Shown here: in pieces, positions 61,045 to 64,000 of the stretch
Layout of the letters: the number at the start of each line of letters is the position of its first letter
Numbering within the stretch: the stretch's first letter is position 1
NCBI RefSeq assembly: GCF_900114475.1
Contig: NZ_FOTE01000006.1
Coordinates: forward strand, 248,001-312,000
Origin: Paenibacillus sp. 1_12
GTDB lineage: Bacteria; Bacillota; Bacilli; Paenibacillales; NBRC-103111
DNA: 64,000 nucleotides
Reading direction: 5' to 3'
The notes under the pieces: model-generated
Told to the model about the DNA's origin: nothing
What the model saw: the letters and a program-made list of their open reading frames with translations, nothing else
Databases searched by the model: none
Made by a program: the position numbers and the translations under genes

Positions 61045-61863
61045 TTACAGCTTATAGCTCAAAGCTTGATGTCCCATGGCTTCCCAGGTTTCGAGAAATT
61101 GTGCTTTATCAATTTTGACATTGCTCTTTCCGGTAGAGGGATCATTCACATATACATTCTGCTCATCAAACCCTACAAGCAATACCGCATGCTCCATAAA
61201 GGTCGTTTGAATCGGTCCTATCGGTGTATCCCAAATTACCCAATTATCCGGCACTTGAAAATTAATCGTGGTCCAAACAATCGAAGGAATGCCGTCACGA
61301 AGCTGCTGTTCAAGCATGTCGAAGGGTTGCTTCGTTAAATCAATAGCGGTCGGAATATATTGCTTTTGTAATTCTAACAATGCTCCATGATAAATACCAA
61401 AACCTTTGGCAGAACCGGTAACCTCCCCAACAAAGCCCAAATTAGGATTTCCCCAATAAGCAATTGAACCATCCTTATTTCGCTTTAACGGCGTCTTATC
61501 CCGTTTCATTTCGGATGCCATCTCCATCTTGCTCTTGGCAACTCCATAATATTGAACCATCATCGTCAGACTTGTGACTTCACAGCCCGATGGAAGCTCA
61601 GGATGTTGACGGATGGCTGGAGCCTTCAGCATAGCCGATGGTGCTAAAGGAACCGGGGGCGGAGGTGCAGCGGTTATGATGATGGGCTGCCTGGTGCCCA
61701 AAGTATCCGCATAGGCAATAGTCGAAGATTCGCTGAACCAGCCCTGTCCGGTAATTTTGGCGTACAGCAGCATCGCAAAAACACCGCTGGCAAAAAGGAG
61801 ACCCAGTATGAGAAAAAAGCCGAATGTAACTTGGATTCCTTTCCAAAGTACAGGCATGACCAT
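61045..61863 (-). CDS. Membrane-anchored C39-like cysteine peptidase
   Basis: Protein of 272 residues with an N-terminal membrane anchor (about 10-35), a Pro-rich linker and a papain-like C39_2 domain. The nucleophile is in LPSGCEVTSLTMM, the histidine in FMEHAVLLVGFD and the third residue in YVNDPSTG. The active site would face outside the cell. Substrate unknown; bacteriocin ABC exporters use C39 domains but no ABC gene is here. Start uncertain among TTG 61866, ATG 61863 and ATG 61857. Lies 21 nt after aroA. Confidence 0.85.
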   Translation of the reverse strand: MVMPVLWKGIQVTFGFFLILGLLFASGVFAMLLYAKITGQGWFSESSTIAYADTLGTRQPIIITAAPPPPVPLAPSAMLKAPAIRQHPELPSGCEVTSLTMMVQYYGVAKSKMEMASEMKRDKTPLKRNKDGSIAYWGNPNLGFVGEVTGSAKGFGIYHGALLELQKQYIPTAIDLTKQPFDMLEQQLRDGIPSIVWTTINFQVPDNWVIWDTPIGPIQTTFMEHAVLLVGFDEQNVYVNDPSTGKSNVKIDKAQFLETWEAMGHQALSYKL

Positions 61864-61884
61864 CAACCCACTTGTTTAGAATAT

Positions 61885-63180
61885 TTATTGTTCAACAAAC
61901 TCAATTTGTGCACCCAAGGATTTAAGATGCTCGAAATAATGAGGATATGATTTCGCTACATGATGCGCATCGTTGATCGTAAGTCCTTTCTCAGAACGTA
62001 GACCCACAATCGTTAAAGCCATAATGACACGATGGTCATAGTGTGCATTGATCTCAACACCTCCGGTTACTCCCTGAGGGCGACCATGAATAATAATCTC
62101 GCTTTGTCTTTCTTCTACATCAGCACCCGCTTTGCGCAGCTCATTTACGAAATCAGTGATACGATCACATTCTTTGTAACGTAAATTTTCTACATTGTAA
62201 AAACGGGATGTCCCCTCAGCAAACACAGCAGCAGCCACCATGGCCAACACACCATCAGTAAAATGATCGCCGTCAAACTCACCAGCCTTCAACTTCTGGT
62301 TCCCTTTGACATGTACAACACCGTTCTCGTGTGTCAGATGAACGCCCATAGCACGAAGAACATCTACAACAGCCTTCTCACCTTGTTTACTGTTCTCCTC
62401 CAATCTGAGCACCTTAACATCGGAGTTGGTAACTGCCGCGGCAGCCAATATAGCAGCAGATCCAGGATAATCACCTTGGACAACGTATTTTTGAGGCTCA
62501 TATTTTTGGCCACCACGAATAGTATAGTGCATCAGATCATCGGATGCTTGAATATGGATACCAGCTTGAGCAATCACCTCAAGCGTTTGTCCAACAATGA
62601 CCTTGGACTTCAAATCGTGAAGCACTTCGATCTCACTATCTTCATCAAGCAGCGGTGTCATAAACAGCAGCGAGCTAAGAAACTGCGAGCTTACATTTCC
62701 AGAAACCCGAATCTTGCCGCCATGCAGCTCATTTTTACGAATCGTAATAGGCAGTTTGCCTTGGTTATGTTCTACTTCTACGCCCATTTCCTTAAGCGCT
62801 ACGATCAGATCATCATGCGGTCTTTTGCCAAGAGAATCCGGGTATGCATTAATAAAGGTCACTTCAGGACAAAATGCGGCGACAGACATTAAAAAGCGAA
62901 GTACAGCTCCTGCATTACCAACATTCAACTCTGACACATCACGAGGATGTTTACCAAAACCCCGAATCGTCATCTTTTCTTCGTCTTCTTCAACGATAGC
63001 TCCCAGGTCGCGAATACAACGCCGCATAGCATCACTATCTTCACTATGTGCTGGGTAATATATCGTGCTTGTCCCCTCCGCCAAAGCACCAATTAACAGA
63101 TATCGGGTCGTATAGTTTTTGGAGGAAAGTGCATTTATTGTACCTTCTAATAGATTTGTCGGCTTTACAATAGCTTTCAT
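61885..63180 (-). CDS. aroA: 3-phosphoshikimate 1-carboxyvinyltransferase (EPSP synthase), divergent
   Basis: Sixth shikimate-pathway step; 431 residues. The fold motifs are recognisable: SSKNYTTRYLLIGALAEG (catalytic Lys22 and Arg27 kept), NVGNAGAVLRF, SSQFLSSLL, DGDHFTDGVLAM and NLRYKECDRI. Several usual residues differ: Ser23 is Asn, Thr97 is Ala and the usual SDR is CDR. It sits next to aroK (shikimate kinase), which supports the assignment. ATG follows AGGAGAGATACATATTC. Another aroA elsewhere is possible. Confidence 0.9.
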   Translation of the reverse strand: MKAIVKPTNLLEGTINALSSKNYTTRYLLIGALAEGTSTIYYPAHSEDSDAMRRCIRDLGAIVEEDEEKMTIRGFGKHPRDVSELNVGNAGAVLRFLMSVAAFCPEVTFINAYPDSLGKRPHDDLIVALKEMGVEVEHNQGKLPITIRKNELHGGKIRVSGNVSSQFLSSLLFMTPLLDEDSEIEVLHDLKSKVIVGQTLEVIAQAGIHIQASDDLMHYTIRGGQKYEPQKYVVQGDYPGSAAILAAAAVTNSDVKVLRLEENSKQGEKAVVDVLRAMGVHLTHENGVVHVKGNQKLKAGEFDGDHFTDGVLAMVAAAVFAEGTSRFYNVENLRYKECDRITDFVNELRKAGADVEERQSEIIIHGRPQGVTGGVEINAHYDHRVIMALTIVGLRSEKGLTINDAHHVAKSYPHYFEHLKSLGAQIEFVEQ

Positions 63181-63245
63181 GAATATGTATCTCTCCTGTT
63201 CAGCAAATAATTCCTGTTGACTTTGATCAACACGCAGTTAGATTA

Positions 63246-63273
63246 AGTTTACCATAGTGGTACGAGGTTGCAA
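63246..63273 (-). promoter_or_regulatory. Putative aroA promoter
   Basis: Minus strand: -35 TTGCAA (63273-63268), 16-nt spacer, extended -10 TGG-TAAACT (63251-63246). The 200-nt gap holds nothing else clear. Confidence 0.4.
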
Positions 63274-63381
63274 ACCGTGAAATTGACACCCATGTTGGTG
63301 CCGATATTCCACTTCTATATTGATCACAACATGACATCAAATCTGGCATTGGACGATGACAAACTTTATCTCGAATAGACA

Positions 63382-63885
63382 TCAGGAAATTGAGACTGCA
63401 ATCCGTTCCACAATTTCTTCGACAGAAGCACCTGTCGTATCAATAATAAGATCCGCGAAATCGTAAGCATTCCTGCGTGTTTCCAACAGAGTATGAACTC
63501 GTTCTTCCACATCACCCTGCACCAAGGGACGGCTCTGGTCATGTCTAACCCGCTCAATGATCGTTTCTACAGAGGCCTTCAGAGCAACGACATAGCCGTC
63601 TTTCCTCATACTCTGGCGATTACGCTCCGCCAATACAGCTCCGCCTCCTGTAGATATGACCTGAGAGGATTGCTCAAGAACGAAATCAAGGGTCTCACTC
63701 TCGGCTAGACGAAAAGCCGTCTCCCCTAGCGTACCAAACATATCGCTGATCGTCATCCCTTGTCTCTCTTCAATCCGTTGGTCCGTGTCAACAAACTCCC
63801 AGCCCAACCGCTCCGCTAGCGCTTTGCCTACAGTCGACTTTCCTGATCCCATAAAACCTATCAAAACTACATTTTTTACTATCAT
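63382..63885 (-). CDS. aroK: Shikimate kinase
   Basis: Phosphorylates shikimate just before the AroA step; 167 residues. Walker A GFMGSGKSTVG, substrate motifs FVDTDQRIEER, FRLAESETL, STGGGAV and the lid RPLVQG. The ATG at 63885 lies 5 nt after GGGGTGA; GTG at 63894 is in frame. It precedes aroA by 201 nt. Confidence 0.95.
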   Translation of the reverse strand: MIVKNVVLIGFMGSGKSTVGKALAERLGWEFVDTDQRIEERQGMTISDMFGTLGETAFRLAESETLDFVLEQSSQVISTGGGAVLAERNRQSMRKDGYVVALKASVETIIERVRHDQSRPLVQGDVEERVHTLLETRRNAYDFADLIIDTTGASVEEIVERIAVSIS

Positions 63886-63966
63886 TATTCTCACCCCACC
63901 ATGAATAGAAACTTGGACAAAGTCATAAGATGAATGGTACTACACCCCAAGCTAAGGAGTGTTATG

Positions 63967-64000
63967 ATGAAATCAGATCTATCCAAACAAAAGATCCAAC
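63967..64000 (+). CDS. Start of an unidentified gene (3' end outside window)
   Basis: AAGGAG (63954-63959) lies 7 nt before ATG at 63967 (another ATG at 63964). Only eleven codons are visible, reading MKSDLSKQKIQ, too few to identify. The strong binding site makes a real start likely. Confidence 0.6.
   Translation, partial: MKSDLSKQKIQ

Noticed and set aside
61045-61863. Bacteriocin-processing exporter
   Set aside because: Only a lone C39-like domain with one membrane anchor; no ABC ATPase or leader peptide gene nearby.
62263-62892. Antisense frame of 209 codons inside aroA
   Set aside because: No motif and no ribosome binding site; aroA codes on the other strand throughout.
1-64000. tRNA, rRNA, insertion sequence or prophage
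   Set aside because: No transposase, integrase or phage gene, and no cloverleaf or rRNA stretch noticed on either strand.

Overview
The window is a piece of a low-to-mid GC Firmicute chromosome that looks like Paenibacillus or a close relative (Paenibacillaceae). The evidence is strong AGGAGG-type ribosome binding sites, frequent TTG/GTG starts, a T-box in front of tyrS, and a gene order matching the Bacillus yloA-prkC block, RicF/YlbG, YlaN, YugN, acsA/acuA/acuC and CcpA. I see no phage, insertion sequence, CRISPR array, rRNA or tRNA. Species assignment is inference; no search was run.

Layout. Positions 1-15602 are one long minus-strand run: dapF, a fused homocysteine methyltransferase/methylenetetrahydrofolate reductase, yicC, remA, gmk, rpoZ, coaBC, priA, def, fmt, rsmB, rlmN, stp and prkC (cut by the window edge). 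Many of these genes touch or overlap, and the order from yicC to prkC follows the classical Bacillus arrangement. A P-type calcium ATPase (15774-18560, minus) and rqcH (18776-20590, plus) complete the block, with rqcH inverted. A five-unit tandem repeat array sits between convergent rqcH and galU (20591-21018).

From 21019 to 32812 the content is mixed: galU, a PHP phosphoesterase, a LysR regulator, an orphan gene, ylbG and ricF split by an inverted asparaginase gene, an XPB-like helicase with its partner protein, a lipoprotein nuclease, a sugar-type dehydrogenase and a CBS protein. From 32900 to 42700 there are an M20 amidohydrolase, yugN, a SEDS (FtsW-like) gene, an Asp23 protein, a Ca2+/H+ exchanger, ylaN, an HPr-like protein without the catalytic histidine, an M29 aminopeptidase, a TVP38 membrane protein, rpsD with a long leader, and tyrS with a T-box.

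From 42900 to 64000: a class A penicillin-binding protein, acsA divergent from acuA-acuC (acuB absent), mtnN-glyS, ccpA, a zinc-ribbon protein, DJ-1/VanZ, a GlcNAc-type PTS permease overlapping ptsI, an Asn/Gln/Tyr-rich protein with three copies of a 28-residue motif, and aroK/aroA followed by a C39-like peptidase, a CoA-binding protein and thiE. A new plus-strand gene starts at the right edge.

Functional themes are translation and protein maturation (def, fmt, rsmB, rlmN, rpsD, tyrS, glyS, rqcH), cell-envelope growth and its kinase/phosphatase control (prkC/stp, SEDS protein, PBP, galU), and carbon control (ccpA, acs/acu with a candidate cre site, PTS, HPr-like). The least explained items are the 20.6-21.0 kb repeat array, a roughly 32-bp element that abuts ribosome binding sites at remA and the XPB gene, the repeat protein at 58947, and a hairpin-rich gap near 24.5 kb.
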